DNA from: Epinephelus fuscoguttatus
Taxonomy: Eukaryota > Chordata > Actinopteri > Perciformes > Serranidae
DNA: 64,000 nt
Assembly: GCF_011397635.1 (NCBI RefSeq)
Contig: NC_064772.1
Coordinates: forward strand, 14,399,035 to 14,463,034
Direction of reading: 5' to 3'
Shown here: in pieces, positions 37,891-49,540 of the stretch
How positions within the stretch are numbered: position 1 is the first letter of the stretch
Layout of the letters: every line of letters starts with the position of its first letter
Notes under the pieces: model-generated
The model's input: the letters and a program-made list of their open reading frames with translations, nothing else
What the model was told of the DNA's origin: nothing
The model's database searches: none
Program-made: the position numbers and the translations under genes

Positions 37891-39699
37891 TCTAGTGAAT
37901 GAGCAACGAGTGAAAAGAAACCAAAATGAACAGATATTTTAACAGCTGCTCCTTGTTGTATCTCATCGTGTTTGACATGTTCAACAGACAAGCTTCACAG
38001 TCGGTACTTTTGTCAGAGATGCAGGCCTTGATCCGAGAACTGCACCGGGAGACAAAATAACAGTAGGTTAATTCAGTGTGTCACATGAACATACAGTGTG
38101 TGCATATAGAATTGTCTAGCCTGTCACCTGCATGGTCAAGTTCTTGTTAAGTTTAAGCAACTAAAACTGCTTGGTCATGGTTAGGAAAACCTTGTCATCA
38201 TGGCTTTGAGAAACTGGTACTGACTGAAGTCAAATGCTGTTACCCAGATCATCTACCCTAAAATCCAGATCATTGACTAGGAAAAACATAATCAGAGGTT
38301 TGCAGAGGATGCTGTCACTGTCTCCTTCTCTTGCTCATGCTGTACTTACCAGGGTACGTCCCTACAAGTAAAATTTATTCCTTCAGGCAGTATGGTCCGT
38401 ATGCTCTGTACATTTGCTGAGTCACAATTTGACCTAAGTTGGAGAAATGCAGAAAAAGGGAAAGAAAGCTTTGCTCAGATTTGCCCAGTTTGTCTTTCTG
38501 CTTTGTAGCAAACCAAAGCAACCACTGAGCAAGAATTTGACATCCTTTTATCTTTTTAACATTACATTCACTGAACAGGGATGGCACATTATCACATGCG
38601 CAGAAAAATGACAATGATGTATACAATGTATAATTAAAAACAATAAAAAGACAATTGTACACTTACTTTTTTCCAGCAATCAGAATGACTTTCATGTTCT
38701 TAACTTTAGAGGGATTTAGGTTAGGTATCTCAATGCTTCCAAATGTGCTGCCAGCAAAAATAAATGAACAGAATTTAGGATTACATCAAGTCATTTTAAC
38801 AGTGTTTTTACACAAAGCAGCATTCACGTTCATAAGTAACGGGTTCCTTTTGCAATATTCATCAACACGTTGTGTGTCATGAAATAATGGTGGCAAAACA
38901 AGTTAATACGTTTGGATAGATATAAATAAAACACTCATCTGAAAGAATAAAACTTTTTTTTTTTTCGCAAACAAGAATGGCATTACATTATGCTGTACTT
39001 TACATTTATTCCAACTGACTTTCATCTTCATCAGCCTTCATCTTGTCTCAGCCTGATCCCAATTTAAGACCTTTAAATGGTGTTTTTTTGTTCTCTCACT
39101 GCAGTAATCTGTACTTGCATGAAATAATCAGTAGCTCAAGGAATAGGATATTCATATCCAGAACAATAAAAAATATCACTGTCCTTATCTTACTGTAGAT
39201 AAAAACTTTTATCCCTGCACTTGATCTTTATTATAGAGCTGTGTTGATTGCACTTGCTGTTGGTGCCCAGATTATATAACAGGACAGAAGAAGGACATTA
39301 ATACCAAGTAAAACTGACTGAATGCACAGAGGATGCACTTTTCTGGCCAATAAGCACTGCTTCCCCTCCTCCTTAGAATATTGCAATGTTGTGATTGCAA
39401 AAATTAATGCAAATTCAACCTTGTATTTGGCTGTGAAGATGCAGACGTGCAACACTAACGTCTGACATTTACCAACAAAAATTACTGCTAAAGACTGAGC
39501 AATGCAGTTCCCTGGTGTTAAAATGCATGCAGTGTTGTGGTAGAACACAAATGAAAGTCCAGATGAAACGCCCAGACAGCAGACAATACAAATCACCATG
39601 ACAGAGGCTGTTGCATCCACGTCCACTGCATGTGCTGTAATATTCAAGGTGAGTTAGATGAAATATGCATGGTTAGTGGCAATGTTAGTGTAGTATAAA

Positions 39700-39800
39700 T
39701 CACAAAGTGACCGAGGCATGCTTGCCTGATTGTGTGTCAAACTGTGTGTGTGCATGCATGCATGTGTGCGTACATGTGCACTTGCGTTCATGTGTGTGAG
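39700..39800. repeat. TG/CATG-rich simple repeat
   Basis: GTGTGTGTGCATGCATGCAT and neighbouring alternating purine-pyrimidine sequence, inside intron 5 of copy A. Confidence 0.7.
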
Positions 39801-40794
39801 AGAAATTTAAAAAATAATAATTTAGGCATAAACAGTCTCGATTAAAATGTTTAAACATGGTGTGCAAGCTATATTCAGCCCCCTGGTAAGGGTATTTAGA
39901 ATGCTCAGAACAGCCAGGTTTATACTCAGTGGAACAAGTTGCCTTTGGTCTTTCATGGTTGTTTTTTAATTGCTTAAATATTTTTGCAAGCATAACTGTG
40001 AATAAAGATGGACAACATGACAGCTCCCAGAATGTGAAGCCAAATCATCTCAATCACCCCCTTGTGACTGGCTGCAGTATATATCATAAACCTTGCCCCT
40101 ACATGTTAGCAAATGGGACGTGAGCCAAACTAGAGTAGCTAAAAAGGTCATGTCCAATAAAATTTTCCCAAAGATGGTGTCCATCATTTTTGTAGTTCTT
40201 ATCATGCTGATGTATGTTCAAGAGTTCAGTGTTTAAAAGTGTGCTACCAATCTGTGGCGCTGCTTGTGATTGGTTGGACATCAAGAACTCAATACTGCAG
40301 AGATTACTACTGTTGTTTTCTGAATATTTTGGCATCATTTTTGTACAGTGGGAGGGAGTGGAGATGCATCTTCCATCTTTATAAACAGTCATTGGGTTGA
40401 ACAAACAGTTGACAGAGGAAGTATCGTGCTCACCTTGTGTTCTTAAACTGTTCATCACAAGATCCATTTAGCATTACTATGACTTCTTCACAAGCATAAC
40501 TTGCAAACTACAGACATGAAGACATAATTGTAAAGACATTATATTCTTAGTCCAAAGGTCCAACATTTCTCAGGCATGTGTAGCCTGATTTTTATACAAT
40601 ATATTGTATAAAATTTTGTAGTAATGGTTCCAAAGTAATCTGAAAATTGCGTCCCTGGCAACTAAAGTATGATTAACATTTTTATGGTTAAGTTTAGGCA
40701 TTTTTAAACACTTTGTTTACGTATATTATACAGGATTTTCCCTAAATCAACTATGTATATACTCCTACAGAATAATCCCTCTCAGTCATCACGG

Positions 40795-41045
40795 AGACAC
40801 TGCCTTCTGCCTGTATTTTCTTACTATCTTCTTATTTTCTGTGCTCGGGATGTCTATTGGCATGTACCCCCACAGTGCTCAGATGAGGCTGGGGCTTTAT
40901 AAAAAGGTAGTGACCAGGTGCCAGACAGTAAGCAATAGGCATCCCAGAGACAAAGTGCAGAGAAAAACGCAAATACAGCGAGGCGAAACGTCAAACACGA
41001 GTGAATCTGGGGTTGGCTTTTACTTTCACTTTTGCTAGTGAGCAT
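40795..41045. repeat. Interspersed repeat shared with 22205-22520
   Basis: The shared blocks are described at 22205-22520. This copy lies in intron 4 of CD38-like copy A. Confidence 0.55.
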
Positions 41046-41394
41046 GGTTACAAACAGAAAAAATCCTGCATAGTATATTTTTATGGTTAGGGAGAGATTG
41101 TGGTTTTGCTTAAAGTGAAAACAGACGAGTAAACGTTGACTGCACCAAAAATAAGTAGTGGTTAAACTTAGCTTGTATATTCTGTTACGATCAAGGAGTT
41201 GCTAAGCACACAGATGGTTTAATATTTGAAGATGCCACCAAGTAAAGTTAGGTAAACTGTAGTTGCTGAGATTGGTGGAAAACAGAAAGCGGTTGGGTTA
41301 TCTTTGCAACAGTGCCAGCAGCGCCTACAATTATAATGTGGCCTACCACTTGAAAATACTAGGGGGCAAAAAGTTAAAAAGTTGTCTGCTTCCA

Positions 41395-42540
41395 CTTTAG
41401 ATATTAAAAAGTCAGTGCTTTCCACCTCATGTTGACGAAAACTACCAGGAAAATTTTTCATCAATGACCATTTTTCAATGACGAAAACCTGTCAAAAAAA
41501 TTTGCTAAAAAAAAGATATTGATAATTAAAACTAAGATGAAATCTATGTTCCATCAACGTAAGAAAAATGTTAGTGGTGGATTATCTGACTTTGAAAGCC
41601 AAAAATGGCTGTATCCTTAATTATCTTCAGAAGCCACACGAACGTCTAGTCTGCGCAAGGATGTTTCACTAACCAGCAAAAACACTCACACTGGAGCTGC
41701 GTTAGCTGTTGGTGCGAGTTGGGAGCTATAATTCAGCAGTAAATCATCAGCAGTGTGTGTCTGACTGTAGATGGTGGAAGTGTTAAACAGATTTTTGGAG
41801 TTTGTTAGTTACAGCACAGGGGTCCACTCAGATCCGGACTGTCTCAGGAAGGTTTATGGTTTGATGCTGGAGAGGCAGATAAGAGGCTCAGTTATCTGTG
41901 AGTATAGCTGTGCTGTAAGTAAACAGTCTAACCCCAGATCAGTTTTCTGTGACAGCTGAAAGGTTAGTTCCAATCACCAACTCTGTGAGACATGAGTTGA
42001 AACCTCAAAACTATCATGTTGCAGATTAAAAAGAATTCAGGCTTTAATGGAGTTATTTCTTTGCTTCTCAACAGTGAGATCGATAAGTCAGAGTTTACAA
42101 TTAACCTGGGTACAAATCATAGTTGTCTCAGATTAGTTATTTGTTTTCGAGAACATAAATAGAGAAATGTTGAATCAGGTTTTTTTTCTTTAACCTGTCA
42201 AATACTGCTGAAGAAATGACAGTTTGTAAGTGTGCAGAAATTATTTGTTGTTGTAGAAAACAATGTCTAAGTGATCTTTTTTTATACAACCTGTCACCTT
42301 CATTTTTGATACCTGAATTAGCCTAACTGTTTACGGATAAAAAACATATAGAAAACATAATGACTAAAAGTAATGACTAAAACGTTTTGAATTTTTGTTG
42401 TCTATAACTATACTAAAACTAAATAAAGGATAAAAATGACTAAAAATGTGACAATAACTACTAAGCATTTTTGTCTCAAGACTAAAACTAAATTAAAAAT
42501 AGCTGTCAAAATTAAAACTGGTTTTATGTCAGTGTTCACC
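41395..42540. repeat. Diverged interspersed repeat (GACGAAAAC / ACTAAAACTAAA type)
   Basis: It begins near TTGACGAAAACTACC and ends with blocks of AATGACTAAAA and GACTAAAACTAAATT, typical of a widespread fish repeat. It lies in intron 4 of copy A. Borders are approximate. Confidence 0.4.
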
Positions 42541-43904
42541 TTTCTTTTGTAAACAAGGAAAACTTAACCAAGTGTTTCGGAGGCCTCAACCTAGCAACAC
42601 TTGTGATAAACGTTGGTTCTGTTTGTTTCTTTTTTACTCTTTTTACCTCTTTGTTATCCTTTTGGGATGTAGGCTAAACATATTTTTGATCTCAGGGTAC
42701 AGGCTGTTATTCATTATCAAATCTGTCTTGCTGGGAACTTGCTTTAGCAGAGGCACTTCTCCCGAATGAGGTGACAGGGTTGGTCTCACATTCATTGCGT
42801 CCTGGGCATGGATAACAGTATGTTTCTAGAATAAAACACATACACACAGAGAATATATTCACAAACGGCAGAAGGAGATACAGTACACAACACATACTAA
42901 ACAAAACACTGAACTGAACTAATTGGGACCCACTGGTGAAGTGGTCTGTTCTACAACATCTGTGACGTCTTACCATTGCTGTTTTCCTTTCCACACCATC
43001 TCCTGTTATTCAAGAAACGTCCCAACCAAGTGTCCTCCAGGGTGTAACAACCTTTATTCTTAGTTTACTTGTGGACCAGATATTTTGTATTGCTCCAGAG
43101 CATTGTCTTACCAAAACAATTGAAATCACATAGTTAAATGTGTAATTCTGCACTACAGAAGAAGTCTGCTCTGATTAGAAACAGTGCAAGAAATGACTGA
43201 TGTTTACCTTTTCACATGAATGATTGAAAGTGTAGTGGCTCATGAACTCATCATAGTCACTTTCCGTAACGTTACATTTGTCCTTCCCTTTGTAGGCTCT
43301 TTCAAAGAGAGACCACGTCTGTTGACAGCTGATTCTAATAAAAAAGGGAAAGAACATATTAATTGAAATGTAAATCAGACTTATTTTGCCACATACTGTT
43401 TACTGTAGGTGTAAAGATAAAGTTTGACATCTCGAACATTATCTACAAGTTATTGGTACCACCCACAGTTTGTCAAGCAAACAAAATATCAGCACACAGT
43501 TTCATCAGATAATGACCAATGATTTTTATCAGGTAAACAGAATTTAAATAAACTTTACACAGTACAAAGTCTTACTTTTGGTTGCCTTTCTCACATCTTT
43601 TCAGGAAACATTTGCGGAATCGTTTTGTTATAGGGCCCTGAAAAACATCATTACAATTTGTTAGCAAAACACTGCAAATAAAAATGATGCCTACTGTCCA
43701 CTGCCAGGACATGATAGAAGTGCAGATCTCTTTGTCTGAAAGGTTTGAGGAGGTTGAGAGTTGTTATTGAAGATCTCACACTCACTGTGCGGATGTAAGT
43801 CCCTGCTTATTGCTACTATAAATGTAGAGCTGTCCAAAGTTCATGAAGTAGCCATCAAGGTTTTAATGGCTTCATAAAGCCATAACAAACATGAAAAGTG
43901 TCCT

Positions 43905-44492
43905 GTAAAACAGGCTCCAGGGGTTTTTCTGAATTAGATCTGCACTCCTGAGCTCTGCAGACAGACAAATAACATGCAGTCATCATAGTGTGTGAGGACA
44001 GAAACTTAAATGTGGTCACATCCTCTCGCACAAACATGTTGTTCTTCTGCAGTAAATTCTTTACAGCAAGTTCCAAAAACAACAGACGCATTTCAGCCGT
44101 AAGCGTACGCTGATTTTTGCTCTGCTGCCTAGATTAAAAGATCTTTAAAAGGACATTTGTGAGTGCTGGCCTCCTTTGATAATTCTTAGTTTTTTTGTGG
44201 CCGTATACCTCATTCATTTTTTTCTATTTGAGTGTGCTCACGTGTTTGCTCTTAAAGAGGTGAAATGCACAAAGGATACACACCAGGACCAATTTTCCAA
44301 GTGTACGTTTGTCTTTTGCCCCAATATTACTCACTGTGGAAGACCATACAGAACATGTATGTTCTAATCACTTTCAAAACAAACAAAATGAAAAATAGTG
44401 TTGCAGAAGTCATGTACACTATATAAGGAGAAAATCTTACACAATGTGTTCCTGTGTTAACAGACCAACAACGAGGCTTCTCATTCTAGGGG
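43905..44492 (-). pseudogene. Relic of a fifth CD38-like copy (E)
   Basis: At about 43965-43905 the minus strand has an acceptor CTGCAG and then AGCTCAGGAGTGCAGATCTA, matching the start of the last exon of copy D (AACTCAGATTCAGGAGTGCG), but the terminal cysteines are lost. At about 44492-44437 it encodes RSLVVGLLTQEHIV followed by donor GTAAGATT, matching the end of exon 6 in D (KSLNVVLVTQKSAV and GTAAGATT). The intron DNA between also resembles D (GACAAATAACATGCAGTCA). No other exons of this copy were found. Confidence 0.65.
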
Positions 44493-44574
44493 ACTTGAAA
44501 CCAACTACTATGTATATAAAGCAAGCCTACTGAAATTAACTGAAGCCGAGCACCACCGCTTTCAGAGGCCTAAC

Positions 44575-44797
44575 CTAGCAACACTTGTGATAAACCTTGG
44601 TTCTGTTTGTTTGTAACAGTATGTTTCTAGAATAAAACACATACACACAGAACATATTCACAAACGGCAGGAGATACAGTACACAACACATACTAAACAA
44701 AACACTAAACTGAACTAATTGGGACCCACTGGTGAAGTGGTCTGTTCTACAACATCTGTGATGTCTTAACACCACTGTTTTCCTTTCCACTCCGAGG
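44575..44797 (-). repeat. Partial duplicate of copy A exon 3/4 region without exon 4
   Basis: It matches 42585-43000 nearly base for base (GGGACCCACTGGTGAAGTGG, CTGTTCTACAACATCTGTGA, CCTAGCAACACTTGTGATAA). About 195 bp containing exon 4 is missing, and exon 3 is cut after its first ~25 bases, with a damaged donor (GTCTTAACACC against GTCTTACCATT). Confidence 0.75.
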
Positions 44798-44829
44798 CAG
44801 GCTAACTGACATGTAACATCCGCCATGTG

Positions 44830-45412
44830 AGATGGACTGACACAAAGGGGAAAGTGTGCTGTGGTCTGACGAGTCCCTCATGGTCGTCATGTCCTCCAGG
44901 CTAAAGAAGAAAAGGACCATCCAGATTGTTACCAGCACAGAATTCAAAAGCCAGCATCTGTGATGGTATGGAGGTGTGACCATGGCATCATGGCTAACTT
45001 GCATATCTTTGAAGGCTCCATTAATGCTGAAAGGCACATGTATGTTTTGGAGCAACATATGCTGCCACCCCGGACGTCCCAGCTTATTCCGGCAAGACAA
45101 TGAGACACATTCTGCACGTGTGACGACAGCCTGGTTTCGTAGTAAAAGAGTGCGGGTGCGACACTGGCCTGTCTGCAGTTCAGAGCTCTCCCATTAAAAA
45201 TGTGTGGTGCATTATGAAGTGTAAAATACAGCAGTGGAGACACCAGACTGTGGAGTGACTGAAGTCATATATCAAGAAAGAATGGGAAAGAATTTCACTT
45301 CAAAACTTCCAACAATTAGTGTCCCCATTTTTGTTAAAAGAAAAGGTTATTCCTGTATGCAACTGAATATAGGTTAGAAAAGGACTTTTTTGGAATTGGG
45401 TTTGTACGTTTT
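44830..45412 (+). mobile_element. Tc1/mariner-type transposon relic
   Basis: The plus strand carries fragments of a transposase: WSDES near 44865, INAERYMYVLEQHML-like near 45030, FQQDNETHSA-like near 45100, then WPVCSSELSHIKN-like (SPDLSPIEN position). It ends in TTTTTTGGAATTGGGTTTGTA, the end sequence of a fish Tc1 family. Several frameshifts are present. A related fragment lies at 52688-53660. Confidence 0.7.
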
Positions 45413-45764
45413 ACAGCACAAAGATAACTTCATGTTATATTTTGACATTTTATTTAAAACGTATTTCAGGTTTTGCCACAAAATAAGAAGTCAGATCATC
45501 AATTGAACATAATCTGATAGCAGAAGAACAAAAAACAAGAACAAGAACAAAGAAAGAGTAAGAACCAAAACTTTTTCATACAAGTCACATAGACATAGGT
45601 TAAATGTACTTTATAAATCAGTACATATTAAAAAGACATTAGATGTTGTAGTTCAAACAGGTCAATGTGTAGGAAGGAATTTAATCTGCCAAACATTTAA
45701 TAGCACTCTAATGAGTTTACAAGGACTGAAAAGAAGTTAAAACTCAATTTTAGTTTAGACACCT

Positions 45765-48697
45765 TCACCAGCAGGCTCCACAGGCATTGTTTTCTTTAAT
45801 GCACTTCCGTATGTGAGATCTACGATGAAATAAAATAACATGAAGTTTACTGCGTGAAGAAGCAAACATACATGTAGAGGTGACTGTGTTGTGACAACAG
45901 TAGCATGGTGCAATGTCACTCATTATTTCTGTGATTGAAAAAGTCTGAACTTACCGAGTCACTTCCTTGCAACTATAAAGAATTCCTTTTTGAGCCAGCT
46001 CGTTCTTTAGATTCTGTAGAGATTCATTTTCATTGCACTTTTTCCTGATAAAAGAAATGTAGAGAGGATACGACAAAACAATTGTTTTATTGTTAATGTT
46101 TCCCAGTTTGTATTGTTAAAGAACCACTGCAGAATAATGTATTCTTTTATTCCTTGTTTACACAAAAGTGACAACCACATAGAAATATAATGTGTCTATA
46201 AAGCAGAAAATCTTACACATTTTCCTTGTCAGTGAGCAGAACAATACTGAGGCGCGTCACCTTTGGGTAGAAGAGTCTCTTTACCTCAATGCTTGCAAAA
46301 ATACTAAGAGCAAAAGCGAGAGAGGAATGTTAGGATTACAGAACAGCTTCATTGGAGTTCTTACATAAAGCAGCGTTCAAATGTATAAGTAAAAGCCTGA
46401 GTAGTTTTTGGCACAGAGAAAGGACTCATATAGGATGTATTTACTTAAATTCTTCAAAGGCCTGTTTGTGGAAGATAAGGTACCAAACATCACACTACAA
46501 CACACTAACACACAGTGAAAATACTGTATCTCTTAACCTTAAAATTCTTTTGAGTTTAACCCCACTGTTTCATTTAAAATCCAGTGTGCTGCAGTACATA
46601 ATCATAACAATAAAACTGTTCATATACTTTCTGACTACAATATTCTGGTACTTAATCTGTGCAAAAGGTTTGTGTTGATTCTTGTCAAAGTGTTGTATAC
46701 AACATAACGTTAGAGAAACGTTGTACAATTTTTTTTGTCATCATTAACTTTTTAGAAAGCTGTTAATAAAACACAGAGTGTCGTGCTGCCTACCTGTTAG
46801 GATTGTATGGTGTTTTCAGGCCACCATTCAGCATTGCTGTTACTTCACCACTTGCATATGCTGCAAACTACAGACATAAGAATATGATGGTTAAGTCGTA
46901 AAGAAATATGTTTCTCAACTTGTGTTTATGTTTAAACAGGTCCACCTTTACTGTACTTTCAGACAGATAGATACGGACAAAAGCCAAAAAGGGCGTGCGG
47001 CAAAAATATTTGACAATTTCTAATCACAGTCAGCCTTGCACCTCACCATCTGTGTTGCCAATTTCCTGTCTCTAAAATGTTTGTAAGACGTTTCTCCCAT
47101 CAAGTCTGTTTTTGTAGATTACAGGAATTGATGAACACCTCTTTCAGGATTTGTTTTGTGGGTACGCAGTGTTTATAAATGAAACTCCAGGTCTCAATTG
47201 TAAAAGAAATTGTTGATATTACTGGGACTTCATTCATTCTCCATAACCACTTATCCTGTTAGGGGTCACAGTGGGACTGGAGCCTATCCCAGCTGACACT
47301 TGGCATAGAGGCAGGGTACACCCTGGACAGGTCGCCAGACTATCGCAGGGCTGACACATAGAGACAAACAACCATTCACACTCACATTCACACCTACGGA
47401 CAATTTAGAGTCACCAATTAACCTGCATGTCTTTGGACTGTGGGAGGAAGCTGGAGTACTTGGAGAAAACCCACACTGACATGAGAACATGCAAACTCCA
47501 CACAGAAGGGCTCCCCCCACCATGCCGCCTCATTGGGACTTAATATACAGTTGCAGTGGATGTTAGTGTTAAGATACTGCACAGGGATTGTTCCTGACAC
47601 TATGGTGAAACTAGTGATTTCCTGTTGAGCACTTACCCTGGCAGAGGCATTTTTCCAGAATGAAATAACAGGATTGTTGTTCTTCATGAGTTCACAGAAC
47701 ACAGAAAATGTCTCTGAAAAGGACACAGAGAACATGTTTAGAAATGTTACTGTTGAAGCTTCAGTCTACTTCTGTGTGAGAGTTTTCAGACTCCGGACTT
47801 CTCAAACACTTCATTCATCTAACTGTGACTGATATCACAATATATTCCCATTTTTCAGAAGGATATAAAGCAAACATAAACTATTAAGTTACAAATGTGG
47901 TTAAATGACTGCTGCCAACCCTGTATCTGTATCTTTGCTGTATTCCTTGCCTGTGAGTTGCTAAGTCTTATAGCTTACTGAACCGAACTGATCATTTATG
48001 TAAGGTTATCTGTTGCTTAGCTCCTGACAGATCTCACCCTTGCTGCCTTTCAGTCCACACCACTTCTGACCATCCATTACAAATCCCAACAGAGTGTCCT
48101 CCAGGGTGATAAAACAGTCTCGCTTCTTTGTGAAGTCATGGACCAGCGCTTTGGTGTCACTCCAGAGCATCGTCTAACCCAAAAAAAAGTTGATATTACA
48201 TCATTACCAGTACTTTTGCATTGTGGATCTGAGGCAAATCTGCTTTGGTCAATGTGTGACACAGACAGTCATGTGATCATAGAAGTTTACTTTGTTGCTT
48301 GAATGTGTGAAGGGGATCTTTTCAAAGAGTGGATTATAGTTTTGCTCAGAGAAGCTAAATGGCTCCTTATCGACATAGGCTCCTTCAAAGGTATCCAGTG
48401 TATCTTTACAGCTGAAAAACAAATACAAGCACTTAGTACTTTATTGAGGACACACGTCCCTATTGTTTCTCGCAATTGCACAAATAATGTTCTGTTCACA
48501 ATAAGAACGTTTATTCAAAGGGAAACAACTTTTATTATCAGTACAGAGTCTGACCTGTGGTTGTGCTGCGGGAACTCCTCACACCTCCTCATGAATGTTT
48601 TCCTGAACTGGACTGTTTGAGGAATAAACAGCACCAGCAGAGACACCACCACTCCGACCCCAAGGACTCCAACACCAACGGCCACGACACGTTTCAT
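45765..48697 (-). CDS. ADP-ribosyl cyclase (CD38-like) copy B, two disulfides missing
   Basis: A likely type II membrane NAD glycohydrolase/cyclase. Exons are 48697-48555, 48411-48291, 48173-48038, 47713-47637, 46867-46794, 46303-46217, 46044-45955 and 45819-45765 (783 nt, 260 residues, no stop, GT-AG throughout). The N-terminus MKRVV leads into about 21 hydrophobic residues, a signal anchor as in CD38, then RRCEEF. Catalytic positions kept are W in TMLW, E in TLEDTLLG, W in SFW and E in FASIE. In exon 2, DPC of other copies is EPF and SCNK is SSNK. In exon 5, AC is AS. In exon 4 the Cys before NNP is replaced. By human numbering the lost residues are C99, C119, C180 and C201, two whole disulfide pairs. 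The product ends CGACW. A SINE-like repeat sits in intron 4. Confidence 0.9.
47230..47515 (-). mobile_element. SINE-like repeat in intron of copy B
   Basis: This is the same family as 34855-35152, with CCTGGACAGGTCGCCAGACT, CTTTGGACTGTGGGAGGAAG and CCACACAGAAGGGCTCCCCC. The tRNA-like head is missing. Confidence 0.7.
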
Positions 48698-49139
48698 TTC
48701 AAATCCTTGTCTATAAAATCAAAGCTCTGACGAAGTTTTGATCTCACAGAGTTGTTTATGTCAGAGTGCTTATCACTGGCCAGTGGTCAAAGGTTGTGCT
48801 AATAAGGCTTTGCTATTAATAGCCTGAGATAGATAGTTTCGGGTTGTCAAACTCATTTTAGTTCAGGGGCCACATACAGCCCAATTTGAACCTATAAATA
48901 GCAACGTTCAAATTGTTCCCTTTTTTTAGTGTAAAGAAGTCCAAGTACATTCTGAAAATCTTCATCCATTTACAAAACAAATGATGAACAGCCCTCGATA
49001 TCCTAAGAAAAATATAAACAAATTCAACAGTATGTCATAGTTTTTCCACATTCTGTCAGTCTACTACTCACTTTCATTGCATGTGCATTTTTTCCATAGC
49101 TTTTCATAATCCCACTGAAGTGGAAGCTGTTGGAGAAGC

Positions 49140-49540
49140 AGGTTAAGTCATCCCCTGCCTGACAAACCATTTACAACTTTAACGTTTTGGCTGTGCCTTA
49201 GCAGCAGGGTTCCACCCATATTGTTCCAAGATAAAAGTCTGATACAGGGTTTTTTTGTACTCCATATGTACTGCATATGACCTTGGAAAGTACTTATTGT
49301 TATTTCAGAAAACTGTATTCTGGTTGGGGTGGAAAAATCTCTGAGGCAGTATTTTATCTGCTCACTGTTTAAATTCCTGCTGAAACCTCTTGGCCTTCGC
49401 ATCTGCATCAACATTAGGTGTACAAAGTCGTGTAGAGGGCTGTATTGGACCCTTTGGCGGACCCTTCCAGCATCTGGTCCATATGTTCGACACCTCATAG
49501 ATAGATGGATTGATGGATGGATGGATGGATAGATAGTTGT
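49140..49540. repeat. Unclassified repeat ending in a GATG/GATA microsatellite
   Basis: From 49499 to 49538 there is a GATGGATGGATGG and GATAGATAG run. The preceding ~350 bp has open frames on both strands but nothing I can name. The arrangement resembles a LINE 3' end. Confidence 0.45.

Larger units (their letters stand above)
37892..43712 (-). pseudogene. ADP-ribosyl cyclase (CD38/BST1-like) copy A, in-frame stop in exon 3
   Basis: The family makes cyclic ADP-ribose and ADP-ribose from NAD at the cell surface. Exons in transcription order are 43712-43576, 43334-43208, 43106-42974, 42825-42743, 40507-40434, 38747-38667, 38433-38350 and 38039-37892 (867 nt, frame conserved). Exon 1 starts MSWQWTVGIIFICSVLLTNC, a likely signal peptide. 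The last exon ends LLKYLFILVSFHSLLIH, a GPI-type tail. Conserved features are W in TMLW, TLED, WCG, and GSIE with the catalytic Glu. Defects are codon 14 of exon 3, TAA where copy C has TAC, and SFG in place of SFW (human CD38 W189). Intron 4 has a GC donor (GCAAGT). The other borders are GT-AG. Apart from the one stop the frame is open throughout, so either the loss is recent or the stop is a sequencing or assembly error. Confidence 0.85.

Noticed and set aside
39231-39647. Minus-strand hydrophobic ORF of 138 residues in intron 5 of copy A
   Set aside because: No family recognised and no exon borders. The other introns of the array hold nothing similar. A repeat-derived or chance frame is more likely.
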